The notes under the pieces are model-generated. The model saw only the letters and a list, made by a program, of their open reading frames with translations. It did not search any database and was not told where the DNA came from. The position numbers and the translations under genes were made by a program. Below, piece after piece: positions 24,664 to 33,407 of a stretch of 64,000 nt of DNA. Positions within the stretch are counted from its first letter, which is position 1. Each line of letters opens with the position of its first letter. This stretch comes from JBCBGF01 sp039193455 (lineage in GTDB: Bacteria; Pseudomonadota; Alphaproteobacteria; Rhodobacterales; Rhodobacteraceae), in contig JBCCWO010000003.1 in NCBI GenBank assembly GCA_039193455.1, forward strand, positions 124,001-188,000. Direction: 5' to 3'.

Positions 24664-26286
24664 ATGGGCAGTAACGCAGGTCTTCCAGACAGCAAACAGG
24701 CCGCCCCCCCGGCAGGTCTTGGCCGGGCGGCGTTTCTTCTGTCGCTCGCGGCGCTCGTCATCGGGTTTCTCGGCCTGCGCGCCTATGATGCCGGGCTGCG
24801 TCAGCTTCTGATCCATGACGAATGGATCACCATCCTTTTGGCGTCGGCCAACCTGTCCAATTATTGGGAGATCCTGGGCCGCCTGCCGCAGGGCGCCTGG
24901 ATCCCGATCGAGGCCTTTGACGATCTGCGCAGCCCGGCGGATCAGCACGCCTATGGCCAGATCTACCGCGACCTCGTGCACCAAGACATCCATCCGCCGC
25001 TCTACTTTTTCACGTTGCACGGCTGGCGGGCGGCGTTCGGCGACAGCCTGGCCGCACAATACGCGCTGAACGCGGTGTTCAGCGCGGCGACAATTCTTGC
25101 GGTGGCTTGGCTGGCGCTTCGCATCACGGCGAACCGCACGGCCGCGCTGGCGGCTGCGGCCCTGTTCGCCCTCAGCCCGCTGATGAGCGCGCCCTATCAG
25201 TCGATCCTTCGGCAATACGAGTTGTTGCAGCTCTGCGTGATACTGTCCGCCCTGGGCTGGACCGCCCTGGCCCGTGACCCGCGGCGGCGTTGGGCGATTG
25301 CCTTCGTGGCCGCGGTCGCCGCGCAGACGGCGGGGCTTTTGACCCATATCCAGTTCGTCCTTGTCATGGCCGCCGCCGTCGGCGCCGCGTTTCTGTATCC
25401 TGCGCTGCGGTGGAGAGGTGCGGTTCTGATTGCGGCAAGCGCGGCGGGTGCCACCGCTGTGTTCCTGCTCTTGCATCCCGAGCTTTTCGCCCAGGTCAGC
25501 CGCCAACAATCGCTCATCTCCGACCCCGCAGCGTCGGGCGCGCTGTCGCGCATGGTCTTCTATGTCACGGGCTTTGCCGAGGCCTTTGGGCTGCGCGGGC
25601 TGATCACCGGGCAGGTGTCCTTTTTTGTCGCCCTCGCCGCGCTGGTGGCCGGGTTTGCGGCCCTCTGGATCTTGGCGCGCCGCGCCGCAGCGCAGGGCCG
25701 CCTTTCGACCGGAGCAGGCTTTGTCGCGCTCCTGACACTCTTCACGATCCTGGCCTATTCGGCACAGTACCTCGGCCACCGCGCGCCGGAACACTCGGCG
25801 GGCGGACGTTACTTCCTGCTGTTTTGGGGCCTTGGGGCTGTGACCATTGCCGCGCTGATCTCAACGACCTCGCGCCGCTCCTTTGTCGGGATCACCGCCG
25901 TACTGGTGGCGCTCTGCATCGCCGACACCACCCTGCGCCTGATCCAGGCCCCCCAGCGTTACGCGGCCGAGGCCGCGCACCTCGCCGCGATTGCGCAAAG
26001 CCCGTTGGTCTATACCGACACCGCGCGGCGGGGGCATTCCATGCCGATCCTTGCCAATATGTCCGAGGGGGCGCAGATCTATCTCGGGGCTGGCGACACG
26101 TTGGAAGATTTTCAGCGGCTGCTCGAGGGCCCAAACCTACCCCAGCTTTTCGTCACCACCGATCTCTATGTGGATGACCCGGACCGCATCGCCCGGAAAC
26201 GCGCACTGGTCGAGGATCGTTTCGGCGACCGCCTGATCACCTTTGGCAACGCCCGCATCCTCTATCAGCGGGTGCGGCCCGAATAG
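24664..26286 (+). CDS. Membrane glycosyltransferase, GT39/ArnT-like
   Basis: A 540-residue polytopic membrane protein with about eleven hydrophobic segments and a C-terminal soluble part. The acidic pair in the first periplasmic loop (LLIHDEWITILL) and the HQDIHPPLYFFTLHGW segment are hallmarks of dolichyl-phosphate-mannose/ArnT-type GT-C glycosyltransferases, which use lipid-linked sugars. Such proteins modify lipid A, surface polysaccharide or proteins in the periplasm. It diverges from the lyxose-isomerase-like gene with about 95 bases between. The donor and acceptor are unknown. Confidence 0.84.
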   Translation: MGSNAGLPDSKQAAPPAGLGRAAFLLSLAALVIGFLGLRAYDAGLRQLLIHDEWITILLASANLSNYWEILGRLPQGAWIPIEAFDDLRSPADQHAYGQIYRDLVHQDIHPPLYFFTLHGWRAAFGDSLAAQYALNAVFSAATILAVAWLALRITANRTAALAAAALFALSPLMSAPYQSILRQYELLQLCVILSALGWTALARDPRRRWAIAFVAAVAAQTAGLLTHIQFVLVMAAAVGAAFLYPALRWRGAVLIAASAAGATAVFLLLHPELFAQVSRQQSLISDPAASGALSRMVFYVTGFAEAFGLRGLITGQVSFFVALAALVAGFAALWILARRAAAQGRLSTGAGFVALLTLFTILAYSAQYLGHRAPEHSAGGRYFLLFWGLGAVTIAALISTTSRRSFVGITAVLVALCIADTTLRLIQAPQRYAAEAAHLAAIAQSPLVYTDTARRGHSMPILANMSEGAQIYLGAGDTLEDFQRLLEGPNLPQLFVTTDLYVDDPDRIARKRALVEDRFGDRLITFGNARILYQRVRPE

Positions 26287-26288
26287 GC

Positions 26289-27065
26289 TCAGGCGCTTTT
26301 CAAGCGTCCCGGACGGGCCCCGCCGGCCCAGGCGCGCAGGGCGTCGCCAAACGCCTCAAAAAGCTTGCGCGAAACCGGGTCGCCGGCGGCGTTGTACTCG
26401 GCATGCCACTGCACGCCCAGCGCAAAACCCGGCGCGCCGTCGATATAGATCGCCTCGGGCGTCGTATCCTCGGCCCGGCCATCGATGATGATGCGCTCGC
26501 CCGCTTCTTCGATCCCCTGGCCATGCAGCGTGTTGGTGCGCACCACATCCGATCCCATCAGGCGGGCGAACACGCCGCCGGGCGTGAAATGCACATCGTG
26601 GCGCAGTTCGAACTTTTCCTCGATCGTGCCATCGGGGGGCATGCGGTGGTTCATCCGCCCCGGCAGATCGCGGATCTCGGGGTGGAGCGTGCCGCCCATC
26701 GCCACGTTCATTTCCTGAAAGCCCCGGCAGACGGCGAGGATCGGCTGGCCGCTGTCGATACAGGCCTTGACCAGACCCAGCGCGATCGCATCACGCTTGC
26801 GGTCAAAGGTGCCGTGCGCCTCGGTCGGTGCGTGGCCGTATTCCTCGGGGTGGACGTTGGGCCGCCCCCCGGTCAGCAAAAACCCGTCGCAGGCAGCCAT
26901 CAGGTCGTCGAGATCGACGAGATCCGGACAGGTGGGCACGATCAGCGGCACGGCCTGTGTCACGTCCGAGATCGCCTGCGAACACATCGCCGAGCCCCCG
27001 TGCACCAGATACTGATCGTTGATCAGATGTGCATTGCCGACAATGCCGACGACCGGCCTGGCCAT
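26289..27065 (-). CDS. Class-I glutamine amidotransferase-like hydrolase (peptidase C26, PuuD-like)
   Basis: A 258-residue member of the C26 gamma-glutamyl hydrolase family, in which PuuD cleaves gamma-glutamyl-GABA. The nucleophile elbow is ILAVCRGFQEMNVAMGG, and the catalytic His/Glu segment is GVQWHAEYN near the C terminus. The start at 27065 is favoured by GAAGAGGT upstream and by the family N terminus (MARPVVGIVGN). An open extension to 27218 lacks similarity and overlaps the next gene. No other putrescine-pathway gene is adjacent, so the substrate is a guess. Confidence 0.88.
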   Translation of the reverse strand: MARPVVGIVGNAHLINDQYLVHGGSAMCSQAISDVTQAVPLIVPTCPDLVDLDDLMAACDGFLLTGGRPNVHPEEYGHAPTEAHGTFDRKRDAIALGLVKACIDSGQPILAVCRGFQEMNVAMGGTLHPEIRDLPGRMNHRMPPDGTIEEKFELRHDVHFTPGGVFARLMGSDVVRTNTLHGQGIEEAGERIIIDGRAEDTTPEAIYIDGAPGFALGVQWHAEYNAAGDPVSRKLFEAFGDALRAWAGGARPGRLKSA

Positions 27066-27162
27066 GGCGTACCTCTTCGCATTTGTGTCCCTGAGCATCA
27101 GAGATAGCGGGCGCGCCTGTCCAAGGAAAGCGCGCGCACGCACAGGGGGATGTGCACAACGC

Positions 27163-27591
27163 TTAGATTTCAGGCGTGTATCCGGCGGCAGTGATCCCCG
27201 CGGCGGCAGCCTCGGCATCGTTGTCTGACGTATCGCCGGTCACCCCCACCGCGCCAAGAACGCCGCCGCGCCCATCGCGCACCAGCACACCGCCCGGCAC
27301 CGGGATAACCTGGCCGCCATAGACGCCGTTGACCGCGTTCATGAAATAGGCCTGCTGCTCTGCCCGGGCCATCTGGGCACTGCCGGACATGCCCAGCATC
27401 ACCGCGCCATAGGCCTTGCCATGGGCAATCGCGAACCGGCCGGGCGATGCGCCATCCTCACGTTCAAAGGCGCGCACGTGACCGCCTGCGTCAAGCACGA
27501 TGACGCTGAGCGGTTTCAAATCCATCTCGCGGCCCTTGGCCAGTGCCTGGCGCACAATACGGCGCGCGCGCGCCAGTGTGATCTCTGCCAT
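27163..27591 (-). CDS. GlcG/HbpS family heme-binding-like protein
   Basis: A 142-residue protein of the GlcG/HbpS (DUF336) family, small alpha-beta proteins found in glycolate and diol-utilisation operons. Family features include the N-terminal helix LARARRIVRQALAKGREM, then LSVIVLDAGGHVRAFEREDG and the C-terminal GAVGVTGDTSDNDAEAA. It follows glcB on the same strand after 68 bases, and the glcB-glcG pairing is a known arrangement. GGAGAAG precedes the ATG. Its biochemical role is not established; some members bind heme. Confidence 0.88.
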   Translation of the reverse strand: MAEITLARARRIVRQALAKGREMDLKPLSVIVLDAGGHVRAFEREDGASPGRFAIAHGKAYGAVMLGMSGSAQMARAEQQAYFMNAVNGVYGGQVIPVPGGVLVRDGRGGVLGAVGVTGDTSDNDAEAAAAGITAAGYTPEI

Positions 27592-27659
27592 CTTCTCCGT
27601 CCCTGTTCACTTCTTGGTTTTAAAAAATTCCCTGCCGGAGGCGTCCGACCAAACAGGCG

Positions 27660-29807
27660 TCAGCCCTCCGCCTTCCGCTCCAGCCGCCGGGCGTGCAGCA
27701 CCGGCTCGGTATAGCCCGCCGGTTGCACCCGGCCCTCGAACACCAGATCGCAGGCCGCGCGATAGGCGATCCCGTCAAAGCCCGGTGCCATCGGCTGATA
27801 GGCCGGGTCTCCCGCATTCTGCCGGTCGACCACCGCGGCCATCTTTTGAAAGATCGCCTCAACCTCACCCGTGCTGACCACGCCGTGGTGCAGCCAGTTC
27901 GCGATATGCTGGGCCGAGATGCGGCAGGTCGCGCGGTCTTCCATCAAGCCGACATCGTTGAGATCGGGCACCTTGGAACAGCCCACGCCCTGATCGATCC
28001 AACGCACGACATAGCCGAGGATCCCCTGGGCGTTGTTTTCCACCTCGCGCGTGATCTGATCCTTGGACCATTTGCGATAGGTGGCCTGCGGGATATCGAG
28101 GATCCCGTCCACATGTGCGCGCCGCCCGCCCTTGCGCAGGCCCGCCTGCACCGCAAAGACATCCACCTTGTGATAATGCAGCGCATGCAGCGTCGCCGCT
28201 GTGGGCGATGGCACCCAGGCGCAGTTCGCGCCGGCCTTGGGGTGTTCGATCTTGGTCTCGACCATGGCGGCCATCTTGTCGGGCATGGCCCACATGCCCT
28301 TGCCGATCTGCGCCTTGCCCGACAGCCCGCATTCAAGGCCCACGTCGACGTTGAGGTTTTCATAGGCCGAGATCCAGGCCTTGCGCTTGATGAAGTTCTT
28401 GCGGCTGAAGGGCCCCGCCTCCATCGAGGTGTGGATCTCGTCCCCGGTGCGGTCGAGGAAGCCGGTGTTGATGAAGGCCACGCGGTGGCGCGCGGCGCGG
28501 ATGCATTCCTTGAGGTTCACACTGGTGCGGCGTTCCTCATCCATGATGCCCAGCTTCACGGTGTACTGCGGCAGGCCCAGCACCTCTTCCACGCGGGTGA
28601 AGATCGCGTCCGCAAAGGCCACCTCTTCGGGGCCGTGCATCTTAGGCTTCACCACGTAGACCGACCCTTGGGTCGAATTGCGCGCGCCGTCGGTTTTCTG
28701 CAGATCATGCATCGCGATAAGCGTGGTCACCATCGCGTCCATCAGCCCCTCGAAACACTCGCCCGCCGCATCGCTGATCGCCGGGTTGGTCATAAGGTGG
28801 CCGACATTGCGCACCAGCATCAGCGCGCGGCCCTTGACCGAGATGCTGTCTGCACCGTCCGGCCGCAGATAGGTGCGGTCGGGATTGAGACTGCGGGTCA
28901 CGGTCTGGCCGCCCTTTTCAAACGTGTCTTCCAGATCGCCCTTCATCAGGCCCAGCCAGTTGCGATAGGCCACGATTTTGTCTTCGGCATCGACGCAAGC
29001 CACGCTGTCTTCGCAATCCATGATCGCCGAGACCGCCGCCTCGAGCCGCACATCCGCCAGCCCGGCCTGATCGCGGGCGCCAATGGCGTGGGTGCGGTCA
29101 AAGACCAGCTCCACATGCAGCGCGTTGTTGCGCAAAAGCACGGCTTCGGGCGCGCGGGGGTGGCCGCGATAGCCCACGAACTTCGCAGGGTCCATCAGAG
29201 GCAGGTCGTCGATCAGAAGCGCGCCGTCTTTGATGTGATAGCGCCGGGCGTCGGCGTGGCTGGTCCCGTCAATTGGGAACGCCTCGTCCAGAAACACCCG
29301 CGCCCGTGCCACCACGCGCGCGCCCCGGCCCTTGTTGTAGCCCCCCGGCGGGGGCAGATCGCCCATCGCGTCGGTGCCGTAGAAGGCATCATAGAGGCTG
29401 CCCCACCGCGCGTTGGCCGCGTTCAGCGCGTAGCGCGCATTGGTGATCGGCACCACCAGCTGCGGGCCCGGAACGCTGGCAATCTCGGGGTCGGTGTTCT
29501 GGGTGTCGATCTCGAAGTCGTCGCCTTCGGGCAAGAGATAGCCGATCTCTTGGAGGAACGCCTTGTAGGCATCGTGGTCATGCGGCTGATTGCGGTGGCG
29601 CAGGTGCCAATCGTCGATCTGGGTCTGGATCGCGTCGCGTTTTTCCAGAAGCGCGCGGTTCTTTGGCCCGAGATCGGCCATCAACGCCCCAAGCCCGGCC
29701 CAGAAACTCTCGGGCGTGACACCGGTGCCGGGCAGTGCTTCGTCTTCGATGAACGCGACAAGTTCAGGCGCGACGCGAAGTCCCGCGATCTCCGTAGGTG
29801 ACGTCAT
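27660..29807 (-). CDS. glcB: Malate synthase G
   Basis: A 715-residue monomeric malate synthase that condenses glyoxylate and acetyl-CoA to malate for growth on glycolate, acetate or C2 precursors. Type-G features include CEDSVACVDAEDKIVAYRNW, VKPKMHGPEEVAF, IMDEERRTSVNLKECI and GDEIHTSMEAGPFSRK. The start at 29807 gives the normal length and follows AGGGAAG; the frame is open to 29966 but that part is unlike the family. GlcG follows. A perfect 16-base palindrome at 29830-29845, 23 bases upstream of the start, is a likely operator. Confidence 0.96.
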   Translation of the reverse strand: MTSPTEIAGLRVAPELVAFIEDEALPGTGVTPESFWAGLGALMADLGPKNRALLEKRDAIQTQIDDWHLRHRNQPHDHDAYKAFLQEIGYLLPEGDDFEIDTQNTDPEIASVPGPQLVVPITNARYALNAANARWGSLYDAFYGTDAMGDLPPPGGYNKGRGARVVARARVFLDEAFPIDGTSHADARRYHIKDGALLIDDLPLMDPAKFVGYRGHPRAPEAVLLRNNALHVELVFDRTHAIGARDQAGLADVRLEAAVSAIMDCEDSVACVDAEDKIVAYRNWLGLMKGDLEDTFEKGGQTVTRSLNPDRTYLRPDGADSISVKGRALMLVRNVGHLMTNPAISDAAGECFEGLMDAMVTTLIAMHDLQKTDGARNSTQGSVYVVKPKMHGPEEVAFADAIFTRVEEVLGLPQYTVKLGIMDEERRTSVNLKECIRAARHRVAFINTGFLDRTGDEIHTSMEAGPFSRKNFIKRKAWISAYENLNVDVGLECGLSGKAQIGKGMWAMPDKMAAMVETKIEHPKAGANCAWVPSPTAATLHALHYHKVDVFAVQAGLRKGGRRAHVDGILDIPQATYRKWSKDQITREVENNAQGILGYVVRWIDQGVGCSKVPDLNDVGLMEDRATCRISAQHIANWLHHGVVSTGEVEAIFQKMAAVVDRQNAGDPAYQPMAPGFDGIAYRAACDLVFEGRVQPAGYTEPVLHARRLERKAEG

Positions 29808-29829
29808 GGTCGGCTTCCCTGTTTTATTG

Positions 29830-29845
29830 GTATGCGGCCGCATAC
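29830..29845. promoter_or_regulatory. 16-base perfect palindrome upstream of glcB, candidate operator
   Basis: GTATGCGGCCGCATAC is self-complementary over all 16 bases. It ends 23 bases before the glcB start codon, where a repressor or activator of the GntR or IclR type could act. The arm GTATGC with its inverse resembles GntR-family operators. No regulator gene is adjacent, so the cognate protein is unknown. Confidence 0.55.
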
Positions 29846-30007
29846 AGGGGCACGTTTTAGGAGCGGTCTGCGGGGCAATCAAGTAGGCGGTCAGGTTTTC
29901 GGACCAATTTCCGGGTTTACGGCTGTTCATACGCCCGGCTGCGTCGAAAGGGATCGGTTGGGGCACCCACCATTTACCGGCGCCCGCGCCCGCCTACCTC
30001 CCTGCCT

Positions 30008-31522
30008 ATGACCACGCTTCTCTGGTTCAAACGCGATCTGCGCATCGCCGATCACCCCGCGCTGGCCCACGCGATCGCGCGCGGCGAGCCGGTGATCCCG
30101 CTCTATATCGCCGAGCCAGAGCTTTGGGCGCAGCCCGATGCATCGCACCGCCAGTGGACGTTCATCGCCGAAAGCCTTGCCGCTTTGCGGGAGGCGCTGG
30201 CGGCCTGCGGTGCGCCGCTGATCGTCCGGCGGGGCGACGCGGTGACGGTTCTGGACGACCTTGCCCGCGCGCATAACGTCACCGCGCTGGTCAGCCATGA
30301 GGAAACCGGCAATTTCTGGACATTTGCCCGGGACAAGGCCGTTGCGCACTGGGCGCGCGGGCGGGGGTTGACGTGGCATGAGGTGCCGCAAAACGGCGTG
30401 GTGCGCCGCCTGACGTCACGCGACGGCTGGGCACGCCAGCGCGACGCGTTCATGCGACAGCCGCAGGTACCCGCGCCCGAGCATGTTCCCGGCGTCGGCG
30501 GGATTGACCCCGGCGCCATCCCCGCGGCACGGGACCTGGGCCTTGTCCCCGACGGGCTGATCGAGGGGCAACCCGGCGGGCGGCCCCACGGGCTGTCGCT
30601 GCTGGGCTCGTTTCTGACAGACCGCGGCCTGACCTATCGCAGCGCCATGTCGACACCGCTGGAGGGGGCCACCGCCTGTTCGCGCCTGAGCCCACATTTT
30701 GCGTTTGGCATCATGACAGTGCGCGAGGTTGTTCAGGCAACCGCCGCCCGGCAGCGCGAGGTGAAGGGCACGCGCGCGGGCTGGGGTGGCAGCCTGAAAA
30801 GCTTTCAGTCCCGGCTCGCCTGGCGGGACCATTTCACCCAGAAGCTTGAGGATCAGCCCGAGATCGAGACGCGGTGCCTGCACACGGCCTATGAGGGGTT
30901 GCGCGGCGACGATCCCGGCCGCCGGGCGGCGTGGGAACGGGGCGAGACCGGCATTCCCTTTGTCGATGCCTGCATGCGCTCGCTCATCGCCACCGGGTGG
31001 CTGAACTTTCGGATGCGGTCGATGCTGATGGCTGTGGCGAGTTATCACCTGTGGCTCGACTGGCGCGCCACAGGCCCGCATCTGGCGCGCATGTTCACGG
31101 ATTACGAGCCGGGCATTCACTGGCCTCAGATGCAGATGCAATCTGGCACGACGGGAATGAATACGGTGCGGATCTACAACCCTGTGAAACAAGGGAAGGA
31201 TCAGGATCCGCAGGGGGTCTTCACCCGGCGCTGGTGCCCCGAATTGGCGGCGGTGCCGGACCGCCACCTGCAAGAGCCCTGGCACTGGGAGGGGGCCGGA
31301 ACGCTGGCCTACCCGCCCCCGATCGTGGACGTGGCACAGGCCGCGCGCGATGCACGGGACCGGATCTGGGCCGTCCGCCGCGGGGCCGCCTTCCGGGCCG
31401 AGGCCGCGCAGGTCATCGAAAAACACGCAAGCCGCAAGGACGGCACCGGGCGGTTCGTCAATGACCGCGCACCCAAGCGGCGGCGCAAACCCGCGTCAAA
31501 TCAATTGAGTCTCGATCTCTAA
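30008..31522 (+). CDS. phrB: Deoxyribodipyrimidine photolyase / cryptochrome family flavoprotein
   Basis: A 504-residue photolyase-family protein. The N-terminal antenna domain starts LLWFKRDLRIADHPAL. The C-terminal FAD-binding domain contains RLSPHFAFGIMTVREV, then GIPFVDACMRSLIATGWLNF, and ends MNTVRIYNPVKQGKDQDPQG. It would repair UV pyrimidine dimers with light, or act as a cryptochrome; the sequence does not decide between these. The C terminus is extended and basic (APKRRRKPASNQ). A 49-residue DUF2256 gene follows directly, an association seen with photolyases of this group. Confidence 0.9.
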   Translation: MTTLLWFKRDLRIADHPALAHAIARGEPVIPLYIAEPELWAQPDASHRQWTFIAESLAALREALAACGAPLIVRRGDAVTVLDDLARAHNVTALVSHEETGNFWTFARDKAVAHWARGRGLTWHEVPQNGVVRRLTSRDGWARQRDAFMRQPQVPAPEHVPGVGGIDPGAIPAARDLGLVPDGLIEGQPGGRPHGLSLLGSFLTDRGLTYRSAMSTPLEGATACSRLSPHFAFGIMTVREVVQATAARQREVKGTRAGWGGSLKSFQSRLAWRDHFTQKLEDQPEIETRCLHTAYEGLRGDDPGRRAAWERGETGIPFVDACMRSLIATGWLNFRMRSMLMAVASYHLWLDWRATGPHLARMFTDYEPGIHWPQMQMQSGTTGMNTVRIYNPVKQGKDQDPQGVFTRRWCPELAAVPDRHLQEPWHWEGAGTLAYPPPIVDVAQAARDARDRIWAVRRGAAFRAEAAQVIEKHASRKDGTGRFVNDRAPKRRRKPASNQLSLDL

Positions 31523-31523
31523 C

Positions 31524-31673
31524 ATGCCGAAGATGCGCAAGAAATCCGATCTGCCAACGAAGGTCTGCGCGACCTGCGGCCTGCCGTTCACCTGGCGCCG
31601 GAAATGGGCCAAGGTCTGGGACGAGGTGCGCTATTGCTCCGACCGGTGCCGCCGGGCTCAGCGCGCGAGGTAG
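31524..31673 (+). CDS. DUF2256 small zinc-finger-like protein
   Basis: A 49-residue protein beginning one base after the photolyase stop. It shows the DUF2256 pattern: KVCATCGLPFTWRRKWAKVW followed by VRYCSDRCRRA. This gives four cysteines in a CX2C...CX3C arrangement that suggests a zinc knuckle. The protein is very basic and could bind nucleic acid. DUF2256 genes are commonly found beside photolyase/cryptochrome genes, so it may be an accessory to light-driven repair. Its last 16 bases overlap the convergent SRPBCC gene. It has no separate ribosome site, which suggests translational coupling. Confidence 0.85.
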   Translation: MPKMRKKSDLPTKVCATCGLPFTWRRKWAKVWDEVRYCSDRCRRAQRAR

Positions 31674-32107
31674 CCGTCGAGATTGGTCAGCGCCCCTTCC
31701 CAGCCATCGCGCACCTCGGCCAGCATATCGTCCGTGCCCAGCGACACGGATTGCAGCGTGACCGCAAGCGCGGTGCCCTCGCCCGCGGGCGCAAGCGCAA
31801 CGGTCACCAGCGAGGCCGCGCCCGGAGCCGCAGGCATTCCGATCACCTCGGTCGAAACCATGCGCGTCTCTGGATCGATCGCGTGATACACCGTCTCGAC
31901 CGTGACCCCTTCGGCCGGGCCGGGCCCGCAGACGCACAGATCGCGCCCGCCCACCCGAAAGTCGGCCTCGGCGAACCGCATGTTCAGATCGGGGCTCGGG
32001 ATGCTCCAGGCCGCGCGGGCCTCGGGGTCGGCAAAGGCCGCCCAGACGCGCGCGGGCGCCGCCTTGAGGGTGCGGTTCAGGGTGACGGTGCCGTGGCGTG
32101 TGGTCAT
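31658..32107 (-). CDS. SRPBCC (AHSA1-like) domain protein 1
   Basis: A 149-residue START/Bet v1-fold protein. The N-terminal LNRTLKAAPARVWAAFADPE leads into AWSIPSP, and the C-terminal amphipathic helix is WEGALTNLDGYLAR, the usual frame of a hydrophobic-pocket SRPBCC protein. It is the third gene of a tightly coupled operon: its start overlaps the stop of a second SRPBCC gene by four bases, and an ArsR-type regulator comes first. Such ArsR-SRPBCC sets are common, but their ligands are mostly unknown. The 3' end overlaps DUF2256 by 16 bases. Confidence 0.84.
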   Translation of the reverse strand: MTTRHGTVTLNRTLKAAPARVWAAFADPEARAAWSIPSPDLNMRFAEADFRVGGRDLCVCGPGPAEGVTVETVYHAIDPETRMVSTEVIGMPAAPGAASLVTVALAPAGEGTALAVTLQSVSLGTDDMLAEVRDGWEGALTNLDGYLAR

Positions 32108-32565
32108 GTCGTTTTCTCCAAGAGCTCAATCATCTGATCCAGCGCCGTGCCCCAGCCGGCGTGGAACCCCATGTCTTCATGGCGTTTTCTCGTGTCGGGG
32201 TCGGCGTGCAGGGCAGTTGCGGTGTAGCGGGTGCCGGTCGGGGTTGGCGCGAAGGTTATGATCGCGGTCATGAACGGCGTGCCAGTGGGGCGCCATCCTT
32301 CGCTCAGCGCATCGGTAAAGCCGAGGCGGCTGTACTCCACGACTTCGGTATAGCAGCCCACACTCTCGATGCGTTCACCGCCGGGGCCTTCCATCACCGA
32401 ATTGAAGCGCCCGCCGGGCCGGACATCGAGATCGGCCGCGGTCAAGACCCAGGGCTTGGGGCAGAACCACTGCACCAACAGGTCGGGCGTGGTCCAGGCC
32501 CGCCAAAGCGCCTCGGGCGGATGCGCCACATCGCGGGTCAGGGTCAGGTCGCGGTCGTGCGTCAT
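32104..32565 (-). CDS. SRPBCC (AHSA1-like) domain protein 2
   Basis: A 153-residue SRPBCC protein with the typical N terminus LTLTRDVAHPPEALWRAWTT, followed by VQWFCPKPW and the C-terminal helix GFHAGWGTALDQMIELLE. It overlaps both neighbours by four bases (ATGA), which puts it firmly in the ArsR-SRPBCC operon. Proteins of this kind bind small hydrophobic molecules or act like the Aha1 domain. The substrate is unknown. The two SRPBCC proteins are diverged paralogues within one operon. Confidence 0.86.
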   Translation of the reverse strand: MTHDRDLTLTRDVAHPPEALWRAWTTPDLLVQWFCPKPWVLTAADLDVRPGGRFNSVMEGPGGERIESVGCYTEVVEYSRLGFTDALSEGWRPTGTPFMTAIITFAPTPTGTRYTATALHADPDTRKRHEDMGFHAGWGTALDQMIELLEKTT

Positions 32566-32897
32566 GTCTTGGGGTCCTTGCCATCAAGGAAGGCTTCCAG
32601 GCGGTCGAGCCGCGCCTCCCACATGGCGCGCTGATCGGCGAGCCAGTCGGCGGCCTGGGCGAGCGCGGCGGGGTTGGCGGTGCAGACCCGGGTGCGGCCC
32701 TCTTTGCGGGTGGAGATCAGGCCCCCCGCTTCGAGTTTCGTGAGATGTTGCAGGATCGTGGGCAGGGCCATGTCAAAGGGCTGGGCCAGATCGCTGACCG
32801 AGGCGGGGCCCTGCATCAGACGGTTCAGCATGGCCCGCCGCGTCGGGTCCGAGAGCGCGGCAAAGAGCGTGTCGAGGGTGGGGTCATGCTTAGCCAT
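32562..32897 (-). CDS. ArsR-family transcriptional regulator
   Basis: A 111-residue winged-helix regulator of the ArsR/SmtB fold. It begins LDTLFAALSDPTRRAMLNRL, and the recognition helix region follows (VSDLAQPFDMALPTILQHL). There is no Cys or His metal site of the ArsR/SmtB type, which fits the subgroup that controls downstream SRPBCC genes rather than metal resistance. It heads the operon of two SRPBCC genes and probably regulates it through the 79-base gap upstream. Confidence 0.88.
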   Translation of the reverse strand: MAKHDPTLDTLFAALSDPTRRAMLNRLMQGPASVSDLAQPFDMALPTILQHLTKLEAGGLISTRKEGRTRVCTANPAALAQAADWLADQRAMWEARLDRLEAFLDGKDPKT

Positions 32898-32976
32898 GTG
32901 ACTAAGTAATCGCGATCCGGGCGGGATGGCAACGGAAAGTTAGTCGATCGGCAAAGTGTCGCAGTGGGATGCGCTG

Positions 32977-33309
32977 CTACACAGCGCGCCCGTCCTCCTC
33001 CCACCGGCGGCGGACCTCGTCCCAATCGGGCAAGGCATCGGCCTCGAACCCCAGCACCTTGCCAGTGCCGATCCGGGGAAAGACCCGCATGGCGTCGCGA
33101 TGCGCCCCGCTGCGCAGGTAGTCCATCATGTGCTGGCGGCTCTCCCAAAGGCTGCGCGTGTGATGGACACCCTGGATGGTATGCGCGTCGGCCCGCAGAC
33201 ATCCCGGCGCGGCCTTGGCCTGTATCATCGATCGCGTGGCGTGCCGCCAGAACTGCGGCGCATGCCAGAAGCGTTTCAGGCGGAGGCCGGTGATGGAGAC
33301 GTAGGGCAT
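32977..33309 (-). CDS. Small dimeric alpha-beta barrel protein, monooxygenase-like, unknown role
   Basis: A 110-residue protein with the look of a dimeric alpha-beta barrel (antibiotic-biosynthesis-monooxygenase or CrtA-like fold). It begins with the strand VSITGLRLKRF, then PQFWRHATRSMIQA and the segment THHTRSLWESRQHMMDYLRS-like region, with GAHRDAMRVFPRIGTGKVLG near the end. Homologues in related bacteria are usually annotated as hypothetical. It is separated from uvrA by about 100 bases on the same strand. No pathway context is evident. Confidence 0.7.
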   Translation of the reverse strand: MPYVSITGLRLKRFWHAPQFWRHATRSMIQAKAAPGCLRADAHTIQGVHHTRSLWESRQHMMDYLRSGAHRDAMRVFPRIGTGKVLGFEADALPDWDEVRRRWEEDGRAV

Positions 33310-33407
33310 GGGCGCGCCTTTCCGGAGGACCCGCTCACCTTCCTGCAGCGAAGCGATAGCGTCGGCACCGGAGAGGTAGCCTCTCGCCCAGGCGGGACAA
33401 GCGCTGT

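Noticed and set aside
27693..29801. Very long plus-strand open frame (about 700 codons) opposite glcB
   Set aside because: It lies entirely antisense to a well-conserved malate synthase gene, has no family motifs and shows the His/Arg-rich composition typical of frames opposite GC-rich genes.
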